Below, piece by piece: positions 1 to 8,048 of a DNA stretch of 41,586 nucleotides. Position 1 is the stretch's first letter, and every line of letters begins with the position of its first letter. The notes beneath the pieces were generated by a model. It saw only the letters and a program-made list of their open reading frames with translations, had not been told where the DNA came from and ran no database searches. Position numbers and translations under genes: made by a program. Source of the DNA: Turicibacter sp. (lineage in GTDB: Bacteria > Bacillota > Clostridia > Lachnospirales > WQUN01). The stretch covers positions 1 through 41,586 of the forward strand of contig WRKH01000319.1 of assembly GCA_009778175.1 (NCBI GenBank), written 5' to 3'.

Positions 1-1
1 A

Positions 2-95
2 GGATTATGAACTTACCGTTAATTCTTCCGAAAATATGTCTATTATCTCTAATTTGCATACTCTTTTGAAGAAAATTTAGTTGAATACAGGCTCT
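2..95. repeat. left copy of a 94-bp terminal inverted repeat (matches reverse complement of 41493..41586)
   Basis: ggattatgaacttaccgtt...ttgaatacaggctct read here equals the reverse complement of the window end. Confidence 0.95.
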
Positions 96-3000
96 TAGAA
101 GTTAAATGTAGTGGCACTTCTAAGCCGTATTTATCAATTAGGGCGGACAATCCGCTAAAATCGGCGTGTCTGGAATCCGACTGTGCGTTCATTACAGCGA
201 CTAATTCCTGCTCACATTCACGGACGGCGTTTGGGTTTTCGGAAAAATCGGAAAGAAAAAGCCTAGTTGAGGGAGTTTCCTCAATAGGCTGTTCCTTTGT
301 GGCTAGTTCGTTAATTGGGACATCGCTATTTCTCGGGCTTGTGCTTGCATCATGCTGATTTTGCCCTTGTCTTTCGGATTCCACGTTCCCTGTTTTTTTG
401 CCGTTTCCGTCATCTTGTTGAATATCTGCTCCTCGGCTGTCGCTGTTTGGTGGGCTTGTTGCGTTTCGACTTTCTCCTGCTGTTGTTGATAGGTTGCCAA
501 TTCCGCCGTGGTCATTTTCGCCATTTTCTCCCAAAATTCCTTGATTGGCGTTTGGAACATCTCCGAGATTAGAGTTTGCGGCGTTTCCGCCACTTCCTCG
601 TTCGTTAGCGTGAAGATTATCTCGTTCAGCCTCGATAGGGCTGTTGTTTCTTGCCATTCCGTCAATTCCGCTTTCAATGCCGATATTTTGGGTTTTTGAG
701 CCGTTTTCAGCTGACTCTCCTTGGCTATCATTTCGGTTAGGCTTGTCTGCCACTTCTCCTCTTCCTTGGCTTGGGAGTTCCGTATTTGTTCCGCTTGTTG
801 GAGTTCCTGCTCCGTCCGCTGTTGGGCTGTCTGCTCGGCGGCTTGTTGTAGCATTTCCGCCATGCTCGGTTGATTCGGCGGTTGTTGGACTTGTCGGCGT
901 GTCCGTGATATTTGGATTATCTCGCTGTATTTCGTTTTGAGAAATTCCTCCGCCAATTGTTCCAACTGCTCTGTTGGAAGAAATATTTGCATCTCCGCCA
1001 ATACTTGGCTGTACTGATTGTGAAGATTCTTGTAAGCTGTCGCCGCCGTCTCGCTCGCTGTCGGTAGGAAGTTCAGCCGGTATTTCGTCTCCTCGTCCGT
1101 CCTCTCCCACACTTCCGCCATCGCTGTTGATATTTTCATTCCCACCGCTAGGCGTTCCGACTCGCTCATCGCTTTGTGCTGCTCCGACCACGTCATTTGT
1201 TGATTTTTCGCCATTTTTTAATCCTCCTACATTTTCCTCTGATATTTTGGGTTCTAAATCTCCCAATTCTATCCTATCAGAAAAATCTTCTTTTGTCAAG
1301 TTTTTTTGTCCGCCCTGGCGGACAGGCGAAAATAAATGTGAGTTGCGTGGGTCGGCTTGCATTAAGTCCGAAAATTTTTCGACTGTAATTGTAAATTCAG
1401 AACTCCTAGCGAACATTTCAATATCCTGCTCGTTCGGCGTAGGCTCTCTTTCCAGCATTATTTTGTTATCTACTAAATTTGTTAAAATGTAGGGATTTGG
1501 ATCGTCAAGCTCGGGATATATCATGTCGCCTACTTGCAATTTGCGAGGTTGTTCCAATTCCGCTGTGTCTGCAACATATTCTTGTTGTGTTACCTCGTTT
1601 TCGGATTGAAATGTGTTCAGCATACGAAAAGTATCGTCAATTTCTTCTTGCGTGGCACCAAGTGCATACTCGCCATTTCGCAAACGCTCTTGAACATTAG
1701 TCCAAAAATTGTTGATATGATTATAAAGCCCAGATTGCTCAGCGTTGTAATCTCCTATGTCATATCTAAAATAGTAGGTAGACAATTCAGTATCTGTGGG
1801 GTCATCTTTGAAAAAAATTAAGCCGCGCGTTTTATCGTAGCCACCACGCTGTTCTGCACGGCGTTTGCTTTCGACTTGCTTAAATTTATTGTCTGCCTCG
1901 TCCAAAGATAGCCGCTCAAATTCGTTAAAATCGGGGCTTTCGCTTGATTCTATCACAACAAAAGGCTTTGTGTAATCGGCTGTGTTGGATTTAGTTTCGG
2001 CTACAAAAGTTTCCCAATCGATTTGAGGGGCTTGCGAAGGTTTCGATTGCCTGGTAACGGTTTCTTCTTCAATCTCGTAATCTTCAACGCTGCCAAACTC
2101 CCTCTCTAATGCTTGATTGTATTCTTCTTGGCTATTCATACGTTCGCCTTGAAAATATTGAGGAAATTCCGTTTTGGCTTGTGCAGAGAGGTCTTCCTCT
2201 GCAATGTTCTCCTCTGCCATTTCTTGCTCATCCGCATTTATAATTTGAGAAATCGCATAATTCCCCTGCCCCAGTTCGATTGGATTCGTCGACTCCGCAA
2301 CGACAATATTCAACCCCTTACTTTTTAGCTGTTCAACAACATTGTCAAGACTAACAGCAGGAAAGCCCACAAACCTTGATATTGCTGAATTTGTTATCGG
2401 TACAACGCCAAAACCCAAATGTTCCGCCAGCAAATCGGCGTGTTTTTCATATGCCTCATAATCGGCTTCGTGGAAAAGTCCAAATTTGTACAGCACAATG
2501 TTTGTATTAGGCGGAACGTGTGGGGCAACGTCCGTAATGGCTTGTTCACGGCGTTGATGGTAGGGGTTGGGTTGCTCTTCTTGCGGCTCGGTATCTATTT
2601 CTTGTCGTTCTTTCGTCTCTTCTGCTCTCTCCGAAAATTCCTTTGTGGCGACCTCAATCTTACCAAAGACATTTTTAATAGCGGAAAGGGTCATATTATG
2701 CAAGCTGTCTTGCTCGCCACGCTCGTAAATACTTGGAACATTGTATTCCAAAATTTCAACGGTATGGGGTAATGGCTCGTTGGGGTACAGCCGCTTTACT
2801 ACTGATAAATAGGCACTATGCTTGGCGGCAAGCGTTATATCGGTCTTCTCGGCTGTTGTAAACTCGGATTCTATTAACTCGTAAATAGCTTGGATTTGCG
2901 TTGCCGTTTCGCCGTTAAATGGGCGTTTTGGCGTAATTATTCCGCCCAAAATCTCGTCCGCCGTTTCTTTCGTAAAATTTTCAAATCTGTTCGGAATAGG

Positions 3001-3258
3001 GCGAGCGTTCTCGGTGGGGACGGTTTGCGAGATATCGTACAGCCGCCTATCTACCAAAAATCCTACTGGGGTAAGTGTATTCGGTACATCATATCCAAGT
3101 TTTTGCCATTGGTCTAAGGTCGCTACTGTTGGATTTGTGATTTTTAGGGTCTTCGTAGATTCAAAAATCTGTTGTTTGGTGCTTTCGTTATCGATTCTGT
3201 ATAGGTGGTTGGCTGTGGTGCTGATAAATTCTTGCCAGTTTTCTTGTGTTATTTTCAT
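49..3258 (-). CDS. ICE large polyvalent protein: MutS-I-like segment, LPD25-like domain, long disordered G/S/N-rich region, DUF3849-like C-terminus
   Basis: 1069-aa ORF; 'YKFGLFHEADYEAYEKHADLLAEHLGFG...GFPAVSLDNVVEQLKSKGLNIVVAE' resembles MutS domain I; 'YYFRYDIGDYNAEQSGLYNHI' resembles LPD25; C-terminus 'ALIDKYGLEVPLHLTSKSLYSTKFSSKEYAN' resembles DUF3849. Confidence 0.8.
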   Translation of the reverse strand: MKITQENWQEFISTTANHLYRIDNESTKQQIFESTKTLKITNPTVATLDQWQKLGYDVPNTLTPVGFLVDRRLYDISQTVPTENARPIPNRFENFTKETADEILGGIITPKRPFNGETATQIQAIYELIESEFTTAEKTDITLAAKHSAYLSVVKRLYPNEPLPHTVEILEYNVPSIYERGEQDSLHNMTLSAIKNVFGKIEVATKEFSERAEETKERQEIDTEPQEEQPNPYHQRREQAITDVAPHVPPNTNIVLYKFGLFHEADYEAYEKHADLLAEHLGFGVVPITNSAISRFVGFPAVSLDNVVEQLKSKGLNIVVAESTNPIELGQGNYAISQIINADEQEMAEENIAEEDLSAQAKTEFPQYFQGERMNSQEEYNQALEREFGSVEDYEIEEETVTRQSKPSQAPQIDWETFVAETKSNTADYTKPFVVIESSESPDFNEFERLSLDEADNKFKQVESKRRAEQRGGYDKTRGLIFFKDDPTDTELSTYYFRYDIGDYNAEQSGLYNHINNFWTNVQERLRNGEYALGATQEEIDDTFRMLNTFQSENEVTQQEYVADTAELEQPRKLQVGDMIYPELDDPNPYILTNLVDNKIMLEREPTPNEQDIEMFARSSEFTITVEKFSDLMQADPRNSHLFSPVRQGGQKNLTKEDFSDRIELGDLEPKISEENVGGLKNGEKSTNDVVGAAQSDERVGTPSGGNENINSDGGSVGEDGRGDEIPAELPTDSERDGGDSLQESSQSVQPSIGGDANISSNRAVGTIGGGISQNEIQRDNPNITDTPTSPTTAESTEHGGNATTSRRADSPTADGAGTPTSGTNTELPSQGRGEVADKPNRNDSQGESAENGSKTQNIGIESGIDGMARNNSPIEAERDNLHANERGSGGNAANSNLGDVPNANQGILGENGENDHGGIGNLSTTAGESRNATSPPNSDSRGADIQQDDGNGKKTGNVESERQGQNQHDASTSPRNSDVPINELATKEQPIEETPSTRLFLSDFSENPNAVRECEQELVAVMNAQSDSRHADFSGLSALIDKYGLEVPLHLTSKSLYSTKFSSKEYAN
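303..1214 (-). CDS. nested overlapping ORF (303 aa, helical Q/E/A/K-rich) inside the 1069-aa ORF, different frame, same strand
   Basis: AGGAGG (1223..1228, minus strand) 8 nt upstream of ATG at 1214; 912-nt open frame with protein-like composition over the disordered part of the host ORF. Confidence 0.6.
   Translation of the reverse strand: MAKNQQMTWSEQHKAMSESERLAVGMKISTAMAEVWERTDEETKYRLNFLPTASETAATAYKNLHNQYSQVLAEMQIFLPTEQLEQLAEEFLKTKYSEIIQISRTRRQVQQPPNQPSMAEMLQQAAEQTAQQRTEQELQQAEQIRNSQAKEEEKWQTSLTEMIAKESQLKTAQKPKISALKAELTEWQETTALSRLNEIIFTLTNEEVAETPQTLISEMFQTPIKEFWEKMAKMTTAELATYQQQQEKVETQQAHQTATAEEQIFNKMTETAKKQGTWNPKDKGKISMMQAQAREIAMSQLTN
1308..1328. repeat. GC-rich palindromic insertion element (in frame)
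   Basis: gtccgccctggcggacaggcg; GTCCGCC-CT-GGCGGAC; encodes PVRQGGQ. Confidence 0.5.
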
Positions 3259-3286
3259 GTCTAATCCTCCTGTTTTTAAGTGAAAA

Positions 3287-3310
3287 AGGCACGAGGGGTG
3301 GTTCGTGCCT
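3287..3310 (-). terminator. rho-independent terminator
   Basis: minus strand AGGCACGA-accacccc-TCGTGCCT followed by TTTT. Confidence 0.75.
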
Positions 3311-3344
3311 TGCCACGTTATAATTTATATTTTTCGGTTTATCA

Positions 3345-4610
3345 TCAAGAACTTTCTTTAATCAACTCGTCAAGTGCATCCAATGCGTAATCTATGTCGA
3401 TTTCGCCCTGTTTCAGCGAAGTGGACGGCTTGAGTGGAGCGAATTTTTGGGGTTTCACGGCAACTGGCTCTGTTTTTGGCGGCACTGGCGGCGGAGCGGT
3501 TTGCTCCATCGGTGGTGTCGTTTCCATGACAAATTCTCCTTTCTGTGCAGATTTGAGGGCTTTCGGCTTGGGTTTGCTACTATACTGTTTTATGAATTTC
3601 AACTCGTGATATTCGGGCGAAAGCGTGTGATTCCATTCTTTATCCCTGTATTTGCTACTTGGTATGTATTTTTTGCCGATTACAGCGTATTCTTTGACGA
3701 TATTATTTTTGCGTAAATTTTTGATTATTGTGTGCTGATTGGCGAGCGGCAAATGGCAATCTTCCTGTAAATATCGCAAAAACTCGTCATTTTTATCGGT
3801 GGGGAAAAATTTATACGGCAGAATCTCAACGATTTTTCCATCTGTCTCTACGCCGATTACCCTTGTATCCAGCTGAAAATCGTAAAAGAATTTTTTCATA
3901 AAGAATGAACTCCCTTGCAGATTAGCCGTTTTGGATTTGTTCTCGATTTCGGCTATTTTATCCAATAAAATTTGATGCAAGCCGTCAAAAACGACATTTT
4001 TCACACTATCTTCGTTCAACTCCGTGAGTTTTACCAAATCTTCGTGAAAATCGTTATATGGCGTTTCTAAATCCACTCTATCGCCCCAAGCCGTACCGAA
4101 ATAATTGAACATCAAATAGCGTAAAGAGGCGTTTGTTAGACTTTCGGCGGGATTTTTGGCAGGTAATTTGTGTATTTCTCGGAGATTGATAATATTCCGC
4201 CAAAACTCGGACAGGAGTTTTGTTCTGTCCGAGTTCAGCAAATGTTTTCTGTGCCAAAAAGCCGTTGTAATGCTGTTATCCGTCTGAAATTTGCTTGGTG
4301 CAAGCGATTTGTTAGAGGGATTTTGGTAATAATTTGTCTGACTAACGTCAAAGAATTTCCCCTTGGTTTCCTCGAACGATAGTAAAATGCTTTCTGCACC
4401 TTTATTTATGGACACTCGGTTCTTTTCGGTGCTGTAAGATTTCCAATCGTCAAAAGTTTTTAAAACGGTCGGCTGTATATATTCGCCGTCCTGCCGACCT
4501 TGGTTTAATGCGTGTTCTTGCCATAAGAAAATTTCCCAGACGTTTTTTGTCGTGTGTTGTGCGAAATTCGCCATGATGTCCAACATACGCTTGTATTTTG
4601 CAAAATTCAT
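3345..4610 (-). CDS. ArdC-N/LtrC-like ICE protein
   Basis: 421-aa ORF; 'TFDDWKSYSTEKNRVSINKGAESILLSFEETKGKFFDVSQT' resembles the ArdC N-terminal domain. Confidence 0.65.
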   Translation of the reverse strand: MNFAKYKRMLDIMANFAQHTTKNVWEIFLWQEHALNQGRQDGEYIQPTVLKTFDDWKSYSTEKNRVSINKGAESILLSFEETKGKFFDVSQTNYYQNPSNKSLAPSKFQTDNSITTAFWHRKHLLNSDRTKLLSEFWRNIINLREIHKLPAKNPAESLTNASLRYLMFNYFGTAWGDRVDLETPYNDFHEDLVKLTELNEDSVKNVVFDGLHQILLDKIAEIENKSKTANLQGSSFFMKKFFYDFQLDTRVIGVETDGKIVEILPYKFFPTDKNDEFLRYLQEDCHLPLANQHTIIKNLRKNNIVKEYAVIGKKYIPSSKYRDKEWNHTLSPEYHELKFIKQYSSKPKPKALKSAQKGEFVMETTPPMEQTAPPPVPPKTEPVAVKPQKFAPLKPSTSLKQGEIDIDYALDALDELIKESS

Positions 4611-4638
4611 AGATTTCTCCTTTCAAAAATTAAATAAT

Positions 4639-6717
4639 CTATTTTGAGTGTGAGTTGGGCTTTTTGGGGTTTTCCTTGCGAGCCGCCGCTTGCTGTTGGG
4701 CGATTGTGTGGGTTTTTGGCGGCTCGGTTTGCTGTGCGGGTTTTTCCTGCTGTGCGGTTTTATCACGTTCCGTCCGTTCTAGTGCAAGTTTAACTGTTTG
4801 TCTGACAAAATCCGCAATGGCAGGTGTCGTTTTCTCGTTATATAAATCAGAGGAGAAAAAGGTTTCGACTGGTTTTTTTGTGTCGTCCGCCAAAGCTAAT
4901 TGAAAATCCTCGTTGAACCTTTTTGGGTTGCTATATAACACAAACGGCACGACTTCGGGTTTTGGCAGATTCTCGAATGTGCTTGTTATAGTTCCTTTTA
5001 TGAGGATTGGCTCATTATTCAACTGCGCGACTAAGCTGGGAATTTCTATTTTTGAGAAAGAGATTTTGGTTTCCAAGCCGCCTATACCAAAATCTTCAAG
5101 ATTGGTTAGCTGTGAATAATCCGATTTTTCATGCGTGATTTCGGGCGGTTTTAACTCTGCTAATTCCGCTTTTAAATTTGCTATTGTGTTCTGCAAGCCG
5201 AATTTTTCCTCGTTTAGAGACTCGATTTGGGTGTCTTTTGTGGCGATTATCTTATCTTTTTCGGCGAGTTGAGTTGAAAAGTCCTCTTTCGTAGTTTGCA
5301 TTTCCGTTCGCAGGACTTGTATTTGCTGTTTGAGGTCTTCAAATGTGGTAATCTGCTCCTGTACGGACGGAAATGGTTGCGGTTGCTCGGCGGTGGTCTG
5401 TACAGGCTCATTGCTAGGTATTTGTGAATTAAAAAAATCCGACTGTTCGGCGGATTTATCGGGATTGTTTGGATTGTTGGGCAACAAATCTGACGGTTCA
5501 GCGTGATTGTTGAGAGACTGCTCGGACTGCTTGGCTTGCTGTCTATCGTCTCGGATTGTCTCCGCCTCGTATGCGATTGCATCGATTTTGGCGATTTTCT
5601 CCTCACAATGAGCAATCTCTTTTTCGCAAATTTTGATGTTCTCTTCATGCCCACCTATTAGCCCTTTTGCAATCCAACCAAGTTCGTTTTCCTTGTAAAC
5701 AGCGTCTTTGCCGACCAACGCCCTGCCGAAATTCTGCACGTCTTCGCCAATTTTGTGATAGAATTTGGCTATATTGGTATATTTGTCGATTTTAGCTTGG
5801 CTTTTCTCGATTGCGGCTTTATCAGCGGCTATTTCTGACTGATACGCTCCCTTTGTGTCGAAAAATGTGTTGAGTTTGTCCGCTCCAAGCACTTTTGCAT
5901 TGTGAGCAATGGTTTTTAATTTTTCTATGAAACCTCTTTTGCGACCGACGTAGGCTTGGCGGTCTTCTAGGGCTTCTTTGTTGGAATTGATTAGGTCGGT
6001 GGCTAGTTCGTTCTCCTCTTTCCGCAAGCCGCCTTTTGCTTGTATGGCTTGCTTTTCGGCGATTTGCTCTTGCATGAAAGCCATTTGTTCTTGCATTGTG
6101 GCAATTATGGTGGTGTGGGCGGCTATTTCCTCCTGCATGAGAGGGATTATATTACCTTTTATCGTATCAAGGTCTTGCTTGTTTTCACGAGCGGCATCGA
6201 GCATTGCACCTGCAAGGATTTGTTGTGGATTTAGGTTGGCGGTTGATTGAGTAGTAGGCTCTGTATTGGCTTGTTGTTGTGATTGAGAATTTTTCTCCTG
6301 TTGTTGGTCGTCAAACGCCGCTTTTAACTCCTTAAATCTTGCCGTTTTCACAAGGTCAGTTACTTCTTTACCAACCCAATGCTTTCCACGAATACCAACT
6401 TTATCCTTAGATTGGGACAATAGCCCCTCTTTTATCAACTGGTCTCTTAGAGGTTTCGTAATCCCAAACTCCGTTTCAAGTTTTCCTGCATTATACGTAT
6501 ATACGTTATTTGGTATTACAGACTGCAATGGTGTGATTCGTGGAGTCGTATTGGCTGGCTGTGCGTTGTCGGCAACTGACTCTGATTGCTCATCGTCATT
6601 GGGTTGACTACTAGCCAAATTGTCATAAAATGCAGGGTCGTCAAATGTAGGCGGCATTTGGCTATCGTCATAGTCTGTAACTTCAACATTGTTTATATTT
6701 TGCTCGTTTTCATTCAT
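4639..6717 (-). CDS. possible internal-start isoform (692 aa) lacking the toxin and MutS-like domains
   Basis: AAGGAG (6726..6731) 8 nt upstream of in-frame ATG (MNENEQNINN) at 6717. Confidence 0.4.
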   Translation of the reverse strand: MNENEQNINNVEVTDYDDSQMPPTFDDPAFYDNLASSQPNDDEQSESVADNAQPANTTPRITPLQSVIPNNVYTYNAGKLETEFGITKPLRDQLIKEGLLSQSKDKVGIRGKHWVGKEVTDLVKTARFKELKAAFDDQQQEKNSQSQQQANTEPTTQSTANLNPQQILAGAMLDAARENKQDLDTIKGNIIPLMQEEIAAHTTIIATMQEQMAFMQEQIAEKQAIQAKGGLRKEENELATDLINSNKEALEDRQAYVGRKRGFIEKLKTIAHNAKVLGADKLNTFFDTKGAYQSEIAADKAAIEKSQAKIDKYTNIAKFYHKIGEDVQNFGRALVGKDAVYKENELGWIAKGLIGGHEENIKICEKEIAHCEEKIAKIDAIAYEAETIRDDRQQAKQSEQSLNNHAEPSDLLPNNPNNPDKSAEQSDFFNSQIPSNEPVQTTAEQPQPFPSVQEQITTFEDLKQQIQVLRTEMQTTKEDFSTQLAEKDKIIATKDTQIESLNEEKFGLQNTIANLKAELAELKPPEITHEKSDYSQLTNLEDFGIGGLETKISFSKIEIPSLVAQLNNEPILIKGTITSTFENLPKPEVVPFVLYSNPKRFNEDFQLALADDTKKPVETFFSSDLYNEKTTPAIADFVRQTVKLALERTERDKTAQQEKPAQQTEPPKTHTIAQQQAAARKENPKKPNSHSK

Positions 6718-7512
6718 TTTAATCTCTCCTTTTAATTTAGATATATTTGGGTACAAATCAGTTGTACCGTCTGTGCGACTTACAGCCACGGATTGATTCG
6801 CAGAGGTTATGACGGCGATAACGTCTGCTAAATCGGCTTGCGGAATGCGCAGGGTTTCTTGTGTGTCGGTGGTTTTTATGCCTGTGATTATAGGGGTTGT
6901 GGGTAGGTTGAGGAGTTTTGCGGCGGCGGTGGCTTGGTTGCCTATTATAATGTAGTCGTTGCCTTGTTGCAGGAAGAGTGCGTGGTTTGGGTGCTTGGCG
7001 GATTCGGTAGTGTAGGTGGCGTGGAGGGTTATGTCGGCTTGCTCAGCGAGCATGAATTTTTCGATACGTATGGCATCAGGGCGATAAGTTACAGGTTTTT
7101 TATACTTTCTGAAATCTTTTTCAAGGTCGTTGCCTATTTTCTCAAATTCAGACACCTTATTTGGATTTGTTACATTAACGTGTTGTTTTCTTATGGTGTA
7201 CGGAGTAGTTATGTAGTCTTCGGATACAGGAAACATATCTTGTAACAAAAATACAGATTTAATACCAAAAGTTTTTAGCGGTTGGATGCCTGAAACAGAT
7301 TTATTTTTGCTTTGTCTGTCAAGTATCATATTTTGATATTTGTTCCACTGTTTAGTGCATGGGGCAACCCAATATAAACCAGTAGTATCATCTTTTTTAA
7401 TGACATATACTGGTCTAACATCGCCTTTGAAAGCTTTGGGTAGTTTAGGGTCGTTAGCTTTGATATAGAAATCATTATCCAAAATATATAAATAACCTCG
7501 TTTGACACTCAT
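4639..7512 (-). CDS. fusion protein: N-terminal CptN/ToxN-like type III toxin domain + MutS-I-like domain + coiled coil + basic C-terminal tail
   Basis: 957-aa ORF; N-terminus 'KRGYLYILDNDFYIKANDPKLPKAF...RPVYVIKKDDTTGLYWVAPC...LLQDMFPVSEDYI..PY...RPDAIRIEKFMLAEQ' resembles CptN-type toxins; sits downstream of a repeat array and terminator. Confidence 0.7.
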   Translation of the reverse strand: MSVKRGYLYILDNDFYIKANDPKLPKAFKGDVRPVYVIKKDDTTGLYWVAPCTKQWNKYQNMILDRQSKNKSVSGIQPLKTFGIKSVFLLQDMFPVSEDYITTPYTIRKQHVNVTNPNKVSEFEKIGNDLEKDFRKYKKPVTYRPDAIRIEKFMLAEQADITLHATYTTESAKHPNHALFLQQGNDYIIIGNQATAAAKLLNLPTTPIITGIKTTDTQETLRIPQADLADVIAVITSANQSVAVSRTDGTTDLYPNISKLKGEIKMNENEQNINNVEVTDYDDSQMPPTFDDPAFYDNLASSQPNDDEQSESVADNAQPANTTPRITPLQSVIPNNVYTYNAGKLETEFGITKPLRDQLIKEGLLSQSKDKVGIRGKHWVGKEVTDLVKTARFKELKAAFDDQQQEKNSQSQQQANTEPTTQSTANLNPQQILAGAMLDAARENKQDLDTIKGNIIPLMQEEIAAHTTIIATMQEQMAFMQEQIAEKQAIQAKGGLRKEENELATDLINSNKEALEDRQAYVGRKRGFIEKLKTIAHNAKVLGADKLNTFFDTKGAYQSEIAADKAAIEKSQAKIDKYTNIAKFYHKIGEDVQNFGRALVGKDAVYKENELGWIAKGLIGGHEENIKICEKEIAHCEEKIAKIDAIAYEAETIRDDRQQAKQSEQSLNNHAEPSDLLPNNPNNPDKSAEQSDFFNSQIPSNEPVQTTAEQPQPFPSVQEQITTFEDLKQQIQVLRTEMQTTKEDFSTQLAEKDKIIATKDTQIESLNEEKFGLQNTIANLKAELAELKPPEITHEKSDYSQLTNLEDFGIGGLETKISFSKIEIPSLVAQLNNEPILIKGTITSTFENLPKPEVVPFVLYSNPKRFNEDFQLALADDTKKPVETFFSSDLYNEKTTPAIADFVRQTVKLALERTERDKTAQQEKPAQQTEPPKTHTIAQQQAAARKENPKKPNSHSK

Positions 7513-7536
7513 TTAACCACTCCTAAAATATGCAAA

Positions 7537-7562
7537 GGGTTTCTTGTATAAACAAGAAACCC
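7537..7562 (-). terminator. attenuator/terminator hairpin between antitoxin repeats and toxin ORF
   Basis: GGGTTTCTTGT-TTAT-ACAAGAAACCC followed by TTTGCATATTTT on the minus strand. Confidence 0.8.
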
Positions 7563-7564
7563 AA

Positions 7565-7865
7565 CGCTCAATCGGTGCATTTATATACCGCCCAGCCGGT
7601 AGCGGTTCGACTTGTCAAACGGCACATTTAGAGTAGCCTGCCGATAGCATTGAGTTTTCGGCTTTTTATACTGCATTGCCGATAGCAGTTCGACGTTCTA
7701 GCGATGTTTCTTTATTTTATAGTTCTGACACCATCGTTAGCAGAACTCACTTCACAGCTATTGTTTATACTGCCCAGCTGCGGACAGCGATTTCTTGCGA
7801 AACCTCCAACACTTATTTATACTTACCTGTTGGTAGCAGTCGAGCAAGCGTTGCCACTTGCAGAT
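7565..7865 (-). ncRNA. type III (CptI/ToxI-like) antitoxin RNA: six diverged tandem units, each foldable as an H-type pseudoknot
   Basis: units 7791..7843, 7750..7790, 7694..7749, 7654..7693, 7611..7653, 7565..7610; most begin TCGA/TCGC, with S1-S2-S1'-ATAAA-S2' layout, e.g. ACTGC..TCGGC..GCAGT-ATAAAAA-GCCGA and AGTTCTG..CGATG..CAGAACT-ATAAAATAAAGAAA-CATCG. Confidence 0.75.
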
Positions 7866-7899
7866 ATTTCAGTCTACGCCCCACATAATGAGGTGCGAC
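7866..7899 (-). repeat. degenerate CRISPR type I-C-like repeat (copy 2)
   Basis: minus strand GTCGCACCTCATTATGTGGGGCGTAGACTGAAAT. Confidence 0.6.
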
Positions 7900-7927
7900 A
7901 AGTGTTACCATTTCTTACTCTATAATC

Positions 7928-7956
7928 ATTATACCACACTAAAATCAAAAAGTCAA
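7928..7956 (-). promoter_or_regulatory. sigma70-type promoter of the antitoxin RNA
   Basis: TTGACT-17 nt-TATAAT on the minus strand. Confidence 0.85.
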
Positions 7957-7989
7957 ATTTTTTTGAAAAAATTTTGTTGTTAATAATTC

Positions 7990-8022
7990 ATTTCAATCCA
8001 CGCCCTCATAATAGGATGCGAC
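7990..8022 (-). repeat. CRISPR type I-C-like repeat (copy 1)
   Basis: minus strand GTCGCATCCTATTATGAGGGCGTGGATTGAAAT; matches the I-C style GTCGC...GCGTGGATTGAAAY. Confidence 0.65.
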
Positions 8023-8048
8023 AAGTGTTGCCATTTCTTACTATAATT

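Noticed and set aside
5247-5654. 135-aa nested minus-strand ORF inside the 957-aa gene
   Set aside because: Arg/Ser/Pro-rich shadow-frame composition and no convincingly spaced SD, unlike the 303-aa nested ORF
7676-7925. Plus-strand ORFs 7676..7888 and 7704..7925
   Set aside because: They lie antisense to the antitoxin repeat RNA and have no supported start or recognisable protein character
7866-8022. A genuine CRISPR array
   Set aside because: Only two diverged repeats about 90 nt apart with a promoter between them, and no cas genes in the window; treated as CRISPR-repeat-like regulatory elements
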